Assembly (NCBI GenBank): GCA_963746315.1
Contig: CAVVAR010000005.1
Span: 124,001 to 188,000 of the forward strand
Origin: Ga0077555 sp963746315
GTDB lineage: Bacteria > Pseudomonadota > Alphaproteobacteria > Rhizobiales > Hyphomicrobiaceae
Direction: 5' to 3'
DNA: 64,000 bases
The position numbers and the translations under genes were made by a program. The notes under the pieces were generated by a model that did not search any database, was not told where the DNA came from, and worked only from the letters and a program-made list of their open reading frames with translations. Within the stretch, counting starts at the first letter, position 1; every line of letters starts with the position of its first letter. Positions 49,984 through 58,303 of this stretch are shown piece after piece.

Positions 49984-51333
49984 ATGACCGAAAAGTCAGG
50001 CGCCTGTGTCGCCGCCACCTCCGCCAGTCTCGACAGGATCGAGAGCGAGAACGTCAAACTCAATGCGTTCGTGCGGATCCTTCGAGAAACGGCCATGGCG
50101 GAGGCGGCGCTGGTCGATGCCCGCCGTGCCGCTGGCGACGAGAGCCGCCCGCTCGCCGGGATGGCGGTCGGGGTGAAAGACATCATCGACGTCGGCGGCG
50201 TGGTCTCGGGCTGCGGATCGCTGACGCGGCGCAACGGGCCTCCGGCCGAGCGGGATGCGCCGGTGGTGGAGAAGCTGCGTGCCGCGGGTGCGATCATCCC
50301 AGGCAAGACCCATACCGTCGAATACGCTTTTGGGGGCTACGGCACCAACGTCACCGTCGGCACGCCGTGGAATCCGTGGGACCGGAAGGTGCACCGCATT
50401 CCCGGCGGCTCGTCGTCGGGGTCGGGCGTCGCGGTCGGTGCGCGGCTGTTGCCGGCGGCGCTCGGGACCGACACGGGCGGATCGGTTCGGATTCCCGCCG
50501 CGCTTTGCGGCTGTGTCGGCTTGAAGACCTCCGTCGGCCGGGTGCCACGAACCGGGGTGGCGCCGCTGTCGCAGTTGCTCGACTTCGTCGGGCCGCTCGC
50601 ACAGGACGTGACGACGGCGGCGCGGCTCTTCGTGGCGATGCAGGGTCCGGATGCGGGCGACCCGACGACGATCGGCATTCAACCGGTCGATCCGATGCCC
50701 GAGCTTGGCCGAGGCGTGAAAGGTCTCAGGCTGGGGCGGGTCGCGGACAAGGATCTGCCGCTCCTGTCGGACGAGGTGCGGGCCGACTTCGCGGCGGCGG
50801 TGGCGCGATTGGAAGGACTGGGTGCGCGGATCGAGCCCGTCGATCTCGGCGGCAGCATCGATGCATGGGGCAATCTCTGCGGCATGTTCATTGCTGCGGA
50901 ATGCTACGCCAACTGGCAGGCGCTGGCCGACGACCCGGCCTCTGGGCTCGCCGATCCGATCCGGGCGCGGATGCTTTCCGGCAAGCGCATCACGGCGGCG
51001 CAGTACATCCAGGCGCTGGCGGCGCGAGACGCGGCTATCGCAGCATTCCTTCGCCAGATCGACCGGCTCGATGCGATCCTGTTGCCGACTTTGCCGTTTC
51101 CGGCGATCCCCGTGGCCGAGGTCGACGAGACGCGCGCGCCGATGGCGATGTATACGCGGTGGGTCAATTATTTGAACCTCGCCGGTCTCGCGGTACCGAC
51201 GACGCTGTCGCGCGGCGGGTTGCCGATGAGCCTGCAGATCGTTGTGCGTCGCCTCGAGGAGCCGCTGGCGCTTCGGATCGGGCACGCATTCGAGGAGGCG
51301 CGCGGTGCATTCCCGATGCCGCCGTCCGGATGA
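49984..51333 (+). CDS. amidase (amidase signature family)
   Basis: 449-aa amidase. Triad residues: Lys65 (VGVKDIID), Ser143 (GGSSSGS) and nucleophile Ser167 (TDTGGSVRIPAAL). The spacing of 24 residues between the two serines is as expected. The first 20 residues of the usual N-terminal helix are short, and there is no signal peptide. It is distinct from the amidase at 5337. Context with a TRAP importer upstream and a sugar-acid-type dehydratase downstream suggests use of an imported amide, but this is inference. Confidence 0.9.
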   Translation: MTEKSGACVAATSASLDRIESENVKLNAFVRILRETAMAEAALVDARRAAGDESRPLAGMAVGVKDIIDVGGVVSGCGSLTRRNGPPAERDAPVVEKLRAAGAIIPGKTHTVEYAFGGYGTNVTVGTPWNPWDRKVHRIPGGSSSGSGVAVGARLLPAALGTDTGGSVRIPAALCGCVGLKTSVGRVPRTGVAPLSQLLDFVGPLAQDVTTAARLFVAMQGPDAGDPTTIGIQPVDPMPELGRGVKGLRLGRVADKDLPLLSDEVRADFAAAVARLEGLGARIEPVDLGGSIDAWGNLCGMFIAAECYANWQALADDPASGLADPIRARMLSGKRITAAQYIQALAARDAAIAAFLRQIDRLDAILLPTLPFPAIPVAEVDETRAPMAMYTRWVNYLNLAGLAVPTTLSRGGLPMSLQIVVRRLEEPLALRIGHAFEEARGAFPMPPSG

Positions 51334-51390
51334 GTGTTTCGCGGAGGATTGGTTGCGGCGCCCGTCGCGGTCGATCCCCCGACCCCCGGC

Positions 51391-51409
51391 CCCTCCCCGC
51401 CAAGGAGGG
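51391..51409. repeat. short palindrome after the amidase gene
   Basis: CCCTCC (51391-51396) and GGAGGG (51404-51409) with flanking C and G runs form a GC-rich hairpin. It resembles the CCCTCTCCCC/GGGGAGAGGG palindrome at 4052-4073 and may be a dispersed repeat or a weak terminator. Confidence 0.4.
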
Positions 51410-51500
51410 AGGGGGAAGCAAGGGCGACGGCTGGGTGCGATCTTCTGCGCCGGGTCGTCGCCGACGTGGTCCACAACATTGCGCTCGCTGACGAGGCCCT

Positions 51501-53240
51501 ATGAGCACGCAGAAGAAATCTCCCGCTGAGCTTCGTTCCGCACGCTGGTTTGCGCCGGATGACCTCAGGTCGTTCGGGCATCGCAGCCGCATGAACCAGA
51601 TCGGCTATGCGGTGGAGGAGTTCGCCGGCAAGCCTGTGATCGGCATCATCAACACGTGGTCCGACTTCGCCCAGTGCCACGCACACTTCAAGCATCGCGT
51701 CGACGACGTGAAGCGCGGCGTGCTGCAGGCGGGCGGCTTCCCGGTGGAGTTGCCGGCGATCTCGCTGTCGGAGTCGAAGGTCAAGCCGACGAGCATGCTC
51801 TATCGCAACTTCCTCGCCATGGAGACGGAGGAGCTGATCCGCTCGCATCCGGTCGATGGCGCGGTTCTGATGGGCGGCTGCGACAAGACCACGCCGGGCC
51901 TGATCCTCGGGGCGATCTCGGCAGGCGTGCCGTCGATCTTCATGCCGGCGGGACCCATGTTGCGCGGCAACTGGCATGGCAAGACGCTGGGCTCCGGCTC
52001 CGATGCGTGGAAGTTCTGGGACGAGCGCCGCGCCGGCAACATCTCCGACAAGGACTGGGGCGAGATGGAGATGGGCATCGCGCGCTCCTACGGCGTGTGC
52101 ATGACCATGGGCACGGCCGCGACCATGACGGCGCTGGCCGACGTGATCGGGCTCTGCCTGCCGGGCACATCGTCCATTCCTGCGGCGGATTCCAACCACG
52201 TGCGCATGGCGTCCGCCTGCGGGCGGCGGGTCGTCGACATGGTGTGGGAGGACCTGACCCCGGCCAAGATCCTGACGGAAGGCGCTTTCCGCAACGCGAT
52301 CACGGTGGCCATGGCGATGGGCTGCTCGACGAACGCGGTGATCCATCTGATCGCCATGGCGCGGCGTGCCGGACACGGCATCGGGCTCGAGGATTTCGAT
52401 GCGACGAGCCGCAAGGTGCCCGTCATCGCCAATATCCGGCCGTCCGGCGACAAGTACCTGATGGAGGATTTCTACTACGCGGGCGGCCTGCTCGGGCTGA
52501 TGTCGCGCCTGACGAAACACCTGGACCTCGGCCAGATCAACGTCACGGGCGAGGCGTGGGGCAAGAGCCTCGAGGGGGCGGAGGTCTACAACGACGACGT
52601 GATCCGCCCGCTCGACAAGGCGATCTACGACGAGGGCGCGCTGGCCATGCTGAAGGGCAACATCGCGCCCGACGGCTGCGTGATCAAGCCGTCGGCGGCC
52701 GAGCCGCATCTGCTCAAGCACACCGGCACGGCCTACGTGTTCGACGATTACGCGCAGCTCAAGGCCGAGATCAACCGCGAGGATCTGCCGGTCACCAAGG
52801 ACAGTGTGCTGGTGCTCAGGAATGCGGGTCCACAGGGCGGACCGGGCATGCCGGAGTGGGGCATGATCCCGATCCCGACCAAGCTCGTGAAGCAAGGTGT
52901 GCGCGACATGGTGCGCATCTCGGACGCGCGCATGTCGGGCACGAGCTACGGCGCCTGCATCCTGCACGTCTCGCCGGAGTCCTACGTGGGCGGGCCGCTG
53001 GCCCTCATTCAGACGGGCGACAAGATCACCCTCGACGTCGCGGCGCGGACGCTCAACCTCGACGTCTCGGAGGCGGAGATGGCCAAGCGCCGGGCAGCAA
53101 TGCCCAAGCCGAAGCCCCGTTACGAGCGTGGCTACGGCTGGATGTTCTCGCAGCATATCAAGCAGGCGCACGACGGCTGCGACTTCGATTTCCTGGAGAC
53201 GGAGTTCGGCGCGCCGGTGCCGGAGCCGGATATCTACTGA
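51501..53240 (+). CDS. IlvD/Edd family dehydratase (sugar-acid type)
   Basis: 579-aa iron-sulfur dehydratase. Three cluster cysteines can be placed: Cys59 (DFAQCHAHF), Cys127 (MGGCDKTTPG) and Cys200 (SYGVCMTMGTA). The layout (RSARWFAPDDLRSFGHRSR start, GCVIKPSAAEPHLLKHTGTAYVF, ISDARMSGTSYGACILHVSPES) fits L-arabinonate/D-xylonate-type dehydratases better than dihydroxyacid dehydratase, but the exact aldonate cannot be given. It precedes an ORF6N regulator gene and an RraA-like gene whose relatives often act in such pathways. Confidence 0.9.
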   Translation: MSTQKKSPAELRSARWFAPDDLRSFGHRSRMNQIGYAVEEFAGKPVIGIINTWSDFAQCHAHFKHRVDDVKRGVLQAGGFPVELPAISLSESKVKPTSMLYRNFLAMETEELIRSHPVDGAVLMGGCDKTTPGLILGAISAGVPSIFMPAGPMLRGNWHGKTLGSGSDAWKFWDERRAGNISDKDWGEMEMGIARSYGVCMTMGTAATMTALADVIGLCLPGTSSIPAADSNHVRMASACGRRVVDMVWEDLTPAKILTEGAFRNAITVAMAMGCSTNAVIHLIAMARRAGHGIGLEDFDATSRKVPVIANIRPSGDKYLMEDFYYAGGLLGLMSRLTKHLDLGQINVTGEAWGKSLEGAEVYNDDVIRPLDKAIYDEGALAMLKGNIAPDGCVIKPSAAEPHLLKHTGTAYVFDDYAQLKAEINREDLPVTKDSVLVLRNAGPQGGPGMPEWGMIPIPTKLVKQGVRDMVRISDARMSGTSYGACILHVSPESYVGGPLALIQTGDKITLDVAARTLNLDVSEAEMAKRRAAMPKPKPRYERGYGWMFSQHIKQAHDGCDFDFLETEFGAPVPEPDIY

Positions 53241-53301
53241 GCGCCGGCCGGGGGGCCTGGCCTTAGAGGCCGTCCTCTTTGGACGGTCTCGATCCGAAGC
53301 G

Positions 53302-53322
53302 GAGATCACAGCCTGTGACCTC
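53302..53322. promoter_or_regulatory. operator-like palindrome upstream of the ORF6N gene
   Basis: GAGATCACA (53302-53310) and TGTGACCTC (53314-53322) form a palindrome with one mismatch and a 3-nt spacer, lying directly before the ribosome site AAGGAAGG (53324-53331). The same core recurs as a perfect palindrome inside the gene at 53546-53572, suggesting an operator pair for self-control. Confidence 0.5.
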
Positions 53323-53339
53323 AAAGGAAGGCAGGGCGG

Positions 53340-54200
53340 ATGCAGGACGAGGGGGACGAGCAAGGGATCGAAGGGGCAGACAGCCCGCGGGTCGTCCGGC
53401 TGCGGGGTGAGCCCGTCATGCTCGCGGCCGATGTCGCACGGGCGTTCGGGGTCGAGACGAGAGAGGTGGTGCAAGCCGTGCGGCGCAACCCTCAGAAGTT
53501 CAGCGACCGCCACGCCTTCCGCCCGACCGATGCAGAGCTCGAGCCCTTGAGATCACAAGGTGTGATCTCAAGAAAGGGGTGGGCACCGACGGTGCTGACG
53601 CAGAAGGGCGTCGTCCGCCTTGCCACGGTCCTCAACGCGCCAAAGGCTCTCGAGGCCACCGACCAGATCATCGATCTTTTCGTCGCAATCTACTCTCAGC
53701 TCCAGCTCGGGCACGACACGGTCGTGGTCGAGAACCCGGCGCGTTTCGCGCTCGACGACGAGGCGGCGACGCAGGTTCGCAAGCTCCGGCGGCGGCTCGT
53801 GAAGGCGATCGAGAGCCTCCTCGACACGACCATCGATGCCAAGCGGAACACGACGGTGGGCGATGCCCTGGGTGGCACGGCGAGCAATCTCGTCGACCAT
53901 CTCAATGCCTGGCTCGCGCAGCCACGTGTCAAGAACGAGCAGATCGCTGCCGAGACGATGAAGGTCGTCGAGCAGACTCGAGACATCTACGAGCGCCGGC
54001 AGGCGGACCTCAAGCGCTCGAGTGCGGAGACGGAGCGGATCGTGCTCGAGAACGTCAAGACCAAGCTCGACCTCGTCGAGAAGATTTTGGCGATGACCGA
54101 CAAGCTCGAGCCCGGCACGCTGGCACAGGTTCTCCCGCATTTCACCGAGGCTCAACTCGCCCTTCCTGCTCGCAAGGCGCGGCGCAAGGACGACAGCTGA
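53340..54200 (+). CDS. ORF6N-domain DNA-binding regulator
   Basis: 286-aa protein. The N-terminal 120 residues match the ORF6N (phage antirepressor-like) pattern: VVRLRGEPVMLAADVARAFGVETREVVQAVRRNPQKFSDRHAFRPTDAEL, LRSQGVISRKGW, VLTQKGVVRLATVLNAPKALEATDQIIDLF. The C-terminal half is a long helical and coiled region (AETMKVVEQTRDIYERRQADLKRSSAETERI...). Such domains occur in phages and bacterial chromosomes and bind DNA. No other phage gene lies nearby. It interrupts what would be a simple dehydratase-RraA pair. Confidence 0.78.
   Translation: MQDEGDEQGIEGADSPRVVRLRGEPVMLAADVARAFGVETREVVQAVRRNPQKFSDRHAFRPTDAELEPLRSQGVISRKGWAPTVLTQKGVVRLATVLNAPKALEATDQIIDLFVAIYSQLQLGHDTVVVENPARFALDDEAATQVRKLRRRLVKAIESLLDTTIDAKRNTTVGDALGGTASNLVDHLNAWLAQPRVKNEQIAAETMKVVEQTRDIYERRQADLKRSSAETERIVLENVKTKLDLVEKILAMTDKLEPGTLAQVLPHFTEAQLALPARKARRKDDS
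53546..53572. promoter_or_regulatory. perfect 27-nt palindrome within the ORF6N gene
   Basis: CTTGAGATCACA (53546-53557) and TGTGATCTCAAG (53561-53572) are perfect 12-nt arms with spacer AGG, encoding the residues around LRSQGVIS. The arms share their core with the upstream palindrome at 53302-53322. Either an operator, or a chance result of conserved residues and codon choice. Confidence 0.5.
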
Positions 54201-54234
54201 TCACCGATAGAGACCCCCAACCTGAGAGACCGCC

Positions 54235-54954
54235 ATGGCGCTTTCCCCTGCGACCCGCGACAAGCTGAAGACCGTCTCGACGGCGACGATTACGACGGCG
54301 CTGTTCAAGCGCGGTTTTCGCATCCAGATGATTCAGGGCGTGCTTCCGCTCGATCCGTCGAAGCCGACGATGGTCGGCGAGGCATTCACGCTGCGCTACA
54401 TTCCGGCGCGCGAGGACCTGAATACGATGGCTGTGTTCAGCGATCCAAACCACCCGCAGCGCAAGGCCATCGAGCAGGACTGTCCGCCGGGCGCGGTGTT
54501 CGTGATCGACAGCCGCAAGGACGCGCGGGCAGCCTCGGCGGGGTCGATCCTGGTGACGCGGCTGATGAAACGGGGCGTGGCCGGGATCGTGACGGACGGC
54601 GGCTTTCGTGATGCGGCTGAGATTGCGAAGCTCGACATTCCGTCGTTCCACCAGCGGCCGTCGGCGCCCACCAATCTGACGCTGCACCAGGCAATCGACA
54701 CCAACGTGCCGATCGCGTGCGGGGATGCGCCGGTGTTCCCGGGCGACGTGATCGTCGGCGACGGCGATGGATGCGTGGTGATCCCGGCCCATCTGGCCGA
54801 CGAGATCGCGGACGAGGCCGTCGAGATGACGGCTTACGAGGACTTCGCGACGGAGATGGTCATGGAGGGCCGCTCGATCCGCGGCCTTTATCCGGCGACC
54901 GACCCGCAGTCGAAGATCGACTTCGAGGCGTGGCGCAAGAAGAACGGACGGTAG
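54235..54954 (+). CDS. RraA-like family protein
   Basis: 239-aa member of the RraA/HMG-aldolase-like family (old name dimethylmenaquinone methyltransferase). Conserved: STATITTALFKRGFR, GIVTDGGFRDAAEI, and the metal-site region PGDVIVGDGDGCVVIPAHLADEI. Family members are RNase E inhibitors or class II-type aldolases/decarboxylases. Beside a sugar-acid dehydratase an aldolase or oxoacid-cleaving role is the better guess. It follows the ORF6N gene by 34 nt. Confidence 0.85.
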   Translation: MALSPATRDKLKTVSTATITTALFKRGFRIQMIQGVLPLDPSKPTMVGEAFTLRYIPAREDLNTMAVFSDPNHPQRKAIEQDCPPGAVFVIDSRKDARAASAGSILVTRLMKRGVAGIVTDGGFRDAAEIAKLDIPSFHQRPSAPTNLTLHQAIDTNVPIACGDAPVFPGDVIVGDGDGCVVIPAHLADEIADEAVEMTAYEDFATEMVMEGRSIRGLYPATDPQSKIDFEAWRKKNGR

Positions 54955-55033
54955 TAGTATTGGCCGAGGGGCAAGCCACCGGTTTGAAGCTTCGAGCTTG
55001 CTTCGAGAATGGGCCGCGACAGGCCGGACGACG

Positions 55034-55639
55034 ATGCTCGAGACGACGAAAGCACGTGATCAGGTGGCCGAGCTGGCTCGGACCGAGCCAGCAGAGGCGC
55101 TGCGCATCGCGCGAATGATCGCGGATCCGTGGTTTGCGACGCAGGCGCTCGCCTGGGTGGTACGGTTTGCGCCGGCCAATATCGCAGCGGTCGCGCTGAA
55201 GGAAGCGCGGGCGACAGCGAAGGCGGGACGCGATGCCTATCAACGCTCGACCGTCCTGGCATGGCCCATTCGCGCCGCCATCCAGAGTGGAGATGTGGCG
55301 GCTGCGCGAGCCATGCTCGACGATGCGGTCGCGCTGCTCGCGAAGGCCCGTCCGGTGGCGTCGCGGGCCGAGGCAGGCGGATTGCTGCTGGAGGCGGCTT
55401 TTCCAGGGGGGCGGGACCTCTGGGAGCCGGTTCTAGCGGCCATCGAGAAGGATGCGCCGCCGGGCGACGACTGGCGCGCGGGCCGGGTCTACCGATCGAT
55501 CGCGCACATCATCGCGACCGAGGATGCGGAGTCGGCTCGGCGCCTTGTCGCGAAGCTGCCGGCGGGCAAGACGCGAGACCGGGCCGAGAAGGAGCTTGCG
55601 GACGGCGTGACGGCCCAGCCGAGAGAGTTCTTTGCCTGA
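55034..55639 (+). CDS. hypothetical helical-repeat protein
   Basis: 201-aa protein that I do not recognise. It is Ala-rich and almost wholly helical, with repeated pairs such as LARTEPAEALRIARMIADPWFATQALAWVVRF and LAWPIRAAIQSGDVAAARAMLDDAVALL, resembling TPR- or HEAT-like helix pairs. No signal peptide or membrane segment. The ATG at 55034 was chosen over an upstream start because the frame before it has a different composition. It lies 79 nt after the RraA-like gene. Confidence 0.65.
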   Translation: MLETTKARDQVAELARTEPAEALRIARMIADPWFATQALAWVVRFAPANIAAVALKEARATAKAGRDAYQRSTVLAWPIRAAIQSGDVAAARAMLDDAVALLAKARPVASRAEAGGLLLEAAFPGGRDLWEPVLAAIEKDAPPGDDWRAGRVYRSIAHIIATEDAESARRLVAKLPAGKTRDRAEKELADGVTAQPREFFA

Positions 55640-55710
55640 GGAGCCAGGGGTCACCGCTGCGGGTTGCGCAACGCGGCGGAGTGCTGACCGCAGCTCGTGC
55701 CGGGTTTCGG

Positions 55711-55732
55711 TGCAGGCTCGACCCGACCTACG
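55711..55732. repeat. dispersed repeat copy
   Basis: TGCAGGCTCGACCCGACCTA (from 55711) repeats the sequence seen at 9234-9249 and 32916-32932, here as a half site in the gap between convergent genes. Confidence 0.45.
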
Positions 55733-55747
55733 GGTGGGGGCTGCTGT

Positions 55748-56263
55748 TCAACGCCCCAGCCACTTCGCCCAGCGGCCCTTCTTCTTTTCGGGCTCGGCGT
55801 CTGCTGCCTGCTCCTCGGGTCCGTTCAGCTCCTTGGCGAAGGCGGAGAAGAACTCGTCGGCGAGCTTCTTCGAGGTCGCCTGGATGAGCCGACCGCCAAG
55901 GGCCGCGAGCTTGCCGCCGACCTCGGCCTTGGCGGTGTAAGCGAGATCCGTCTCGGCACCGCCTTCGACCTCGGTCAATGCCACATCGGCGCTGCCCTTG
56001 GCGAATCCGGCCGCGCCGCCGGAGCCCTGGCCGGCGATGGTATATCCCGCCGGTGGGTTCAAGTTCTGCAGCGTCACATCGCCCGAGAAGTTGGCCGAGA
56101 TCGGACCGATCTTCAGGCTGACCTTGGCCGCGAGCTCGGTCGGCGATTTCTGCTCGAGCTCCTTGCACCCCGGAATGCAGCGCTTCAGCACCTCGGGGTC
56201 GTTGAGAGCGGCCCAGACCACGTCGCGCGGGGCCTGGATGCGATACTGGCCTGACATGTCCAT
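55748..56263 (-). CDS. CoxG-type SRPBCC protein
   Basis: 171-aa protein of the CoxG family (SRPBCC fold), a lipid- or quinone-binding membrane anchor for CO dehydrogenase in Oligotropha relatives. Sequence course: MDMSGQYRIQAPRDVVWAALNDPEVLKRCIPGCKELE, then LKIGPISANFSGDVTL. The C-terminus is charged (EPEKKKGRWAKWLGR). No coxMSL genes are present, so it may serve another molybdo-hydroxylase or a different lipid role. Last gene of the long minus-strand operon. Confidence 0.87.
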   Translation of the reverse strand: MDMSGQYRIQAPRDVVWAALNDPEVLKRCIPGCKELEQKSPTELAAKVSLKIGPISANFSGDVTLQNLNPPAGYTIAGQGSGGAAGFAKGSADVALTEVEGGAETDLAYTAKAEVGGKLAALGGRLIQATSKKLADEFFSAFAKELNGPEEQAADAEPEKKKGRWAKWLGR

Positions 56264-56289
56264 GGTGCAAGGATCCTTGGTGAGTCGGG

Positions 56290-56943
56290 CTAAGCTACGT
56301 TGTCGCCGCGGGCGCCGACGTCGGCGACGCGGGTCACCTGCCAGGCCGAGCCGCCGCAGCGCTCGAACAGGAGCGGCGTGGCGTTGGCGAGCAGCTCAGT
56401 AGTGATGTCGAGGCCGAAGCTCGGGGCGAGCACGTAGAGAATCCCGCCATGACCGACCAGGGCCGTGCGCACCTTGCCCGCCTCGACGAGAGAGCGTGTG
56501 ATGCCGGCCTGGGTGCGGTTGACGAAGGTTGCGAGCGTCTCCCCGTTCGGCGGGTCGTCGCGCCAATCGTGATCGTGGCTCGGCGTGCCGACGAGGTCGC
56601 CGAACCAGCGCTCGCGAAGACCCTCCTCCGGAATCGGCGCGAGGCCATGCGGACGGGCGATGGTCTCGGCCGTGACCCAGGCGCGCGTCATGGTCGAGGC
56701 TACGACACGCTCGAGTTTCGCGCTCGCCAGAGCCGCCGCCGCCGCCTCCGCCTGTGCGAGCCCGCGAGCGTTGAGCGGGATCTCGGCGTGTTGGAAGATG
56801 CGCTTGGCATTTCCCTCGGTCTCGCCGTGGCGGATGAAGTAGAACGCCTCGCACTCGGGCTGAAGCGGCGCTCCGCGGGCCATGCGGAAGAGCTCGTCTA
56901 GTCCGCGGTGGAGATAGCCGGGCGTCGTAAGGGGCAAAGACAT
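56290..56943 (-). CDS. histidine phosphatase superfamily protein
   Basis: 217-aa branch-1 histidine phosphatase (phosphoglycerate-mutase-like). Catalytic RHG motif in FYFIRHGETEGNAKRIFQH, the second Arg in ASTMTRAWVTAE, the acid residue in EEGLRERWFGD, and the second His in ALVGHGGILYVL. Substrate unknown. The ATG at 56943 starts MSLPLTTPGYLHRG; it is 7 nt from the thiolase stop, so co-translation is likely. Confidence 0.88.
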   Translation of the reverse strand: MSLPLTTPGYLHRGLDELFRMARGAPLQPECEAFYFIRHGETEGNAKRIFQHAEIPLNARGLAQAEAAAAALASAKLERVVASTMTRAWVTAETIARPHGLAPIPEEGLRERWFGDLVGTPSHDHDWRDDPPNGETLATFVNRTQAGITRSLVEAGKVRTALVGHGGILYVLAPSFGLDITTELLANATPLLFERCGGSAWQVTRVADVGARGDNVA

Positions 56944-56950
56944 CCTGACC

Positions 56951-58141
56951 TCACACGATCTCGAACAGGCCGGCAGCGCCTTGGCCGCCACCGATGCACA
57001 TCGTGACGACAGCGTACTTGACGCCGCGCCGCTTGCCCTCGATCAGCGCATGGCCAGTCAGGCGTGCGCCCGACATGCCGTAGGGATGGCCGATGGAGAT
57101 CGCGCCGCCGTCGACGTTGAGCCGATCGTGCGGAATGCCGAGCTTTTCCATGCAGTAGACGACCTGCACGGCAAACGCCTCGTTCAGCTCCCAGAGGCCG
57201 ATGTCCTCGACCTTGAGGCCGTGCTTCTTCAGGAGCTTCGGCACGGCATAGATCGGGCCGATGCCCATCTCGTCGGGCTCGCAGCCGGCAACCTCGAAGC
57301 CGCGATAGATGCCGAGCGGCGTCAGGCCGCGCTTCTGGGCCTCCTTGTCGCTCATCACGACGCAAGCCGAGGAGCCGTCAGAGAGCTGACTGGCGTTGCC
57401 GGCGGTGACGAAATTCTCCGGTCCGGCGACCGGCTTCAGCTTGGCAAGGCCTTCGGCGTTGGTCTCCGGCCGGTTGCCCTCGTCCCTGGTCAGGGTGAAC
57501 ATCTCGGTGCCGGCAATCTTGCCTTCCTTGTCGATGATGTTCTTCTCGGCCGTCAGCGGAACGATCTCGTCGTCGAAGCGGCGTGCCTGCTGGGCGGCGG
57601 CGGTGCGGCGCTGACTTTCGAGCGCGTAGGCGTCCTGCACGTCGCGGCTGACGCCGTAGCGCTTGGCGACATTGTCGGCGGTCTGGATCATCGGCCAGTA
57701 GATGGCCGGCGCGTGCTGCTTGATCCAGTCGTCCTCGTTGCCGAGCACGTTCTGATTGGTCTGATTGCCCTGCACGAGAGAGATCGACTCGAGGCCACCG
57801 GCGACGAGGATATCGGCCTCGTCCGAACGAATGCGCTGCGCGGCCATGGCAATGGTTTGCAGCCCCGATGAGCAGAAGCGATTGACCGTGGCGCCCGGCA
57901 CCGATACGGGCAGTCCGGCGCGCACGGCGATCTGGCGAGCGATGTTGCCGCCGGTCGCGCCTTCGGGCATGGCGCAGCCCATCAGCACGTCCTCGACCTC
58001 CTCCGGCGCGATCTTGGCGCGCTTGACGGCCTCGGCCACGGCGTGGCCGCCGAGCGTTGCCCCGTGCACCTTGTTGAAGGCGCCTCGGAAGGCACGACCG
58101 ATCGGTGTGCGGGCGGTCGAGACGATGACGGCGTCGGCCAT
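56951..58141 (-). CDS. acetyl-CoA C-acyltransferase (thiolase)
   Basis: 396-aa thiolase catalysing the thiolytic cleavage of 3-oxoacyl-CoA. The nucleophile Cys90 is in NRFCSSGLQ, the catalytic His in GHPYGMSGARLTGHAL, and the second Cys in CIGGGQGAAGLFEIV. Start MADAVIVSTARTPIGRAF is canonical. It lies downstream of the TRAP genes on the same strand (162-nt gap), suggesting CoA-dependent breakdown of the imported acid. Confidence 0.94.
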   Translation of the reverse strand: MADAVIVSTARTPIGRAFRGAFNKVHGATLGGHAVAEAVKRAKIAPEEVEDVLMGCAMPEGATGGNIARQIAVRAGLPVSVPGATVNRFCSSGLQTIAMAAQRIRSDEADILVAGGLESISLVQGNQTNQNVLGNEDDWIKQHAPAIYWPMIQTADNVAKRYGVSRDVQDAYALESQRRTAAAQQARRFDDEIVPLTAEKNIIDKEGKIAGTEMFTLTRDEGNRPETNAEGLAKLKPVAGPENFVTAGNASQLSDGSSACVVMSDKEAQKRGLTPLGIYRGFEVAGCEPDEMGIGPIYAVPKLLKKHGLKVEDIGLWELNEAFAVQVVYCMEKLGIPHDRLNVDGGAISIGHPYGMSGARLTGHALIEGKRRGVKYAVVTMCIGGGQGAAGLFEIV

Positions 58142-58303
58142 GGGGGCTGCTCCTCCGGCTGGTTGTCGTTCGGTGGCTGGAGAATGCCACGCCATCGCCG
58201 GCGAAGGAAGCCAACCGACTACCTATCGTCACGATGGCGGCCAGTTTCCGAGGCCGTTTCTGGACCTGCCGACCGGCACGGGGTGCAGCCGGGCGACCTA
58301 AGG

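Noticed and set aside
4041..51410. CRISPR array from CCCTCTCCCC-type palindromes
   Set aside because: The copies are single and far apart, without regular spacing or unique spacers.
51168..53513. Minus-strand frame of 781 codons opposite the dehydratase gene
   Set aside because: His/Arg-rich shadow; the plus-strand IlvD/Edd gene has complete cluster cysteines.
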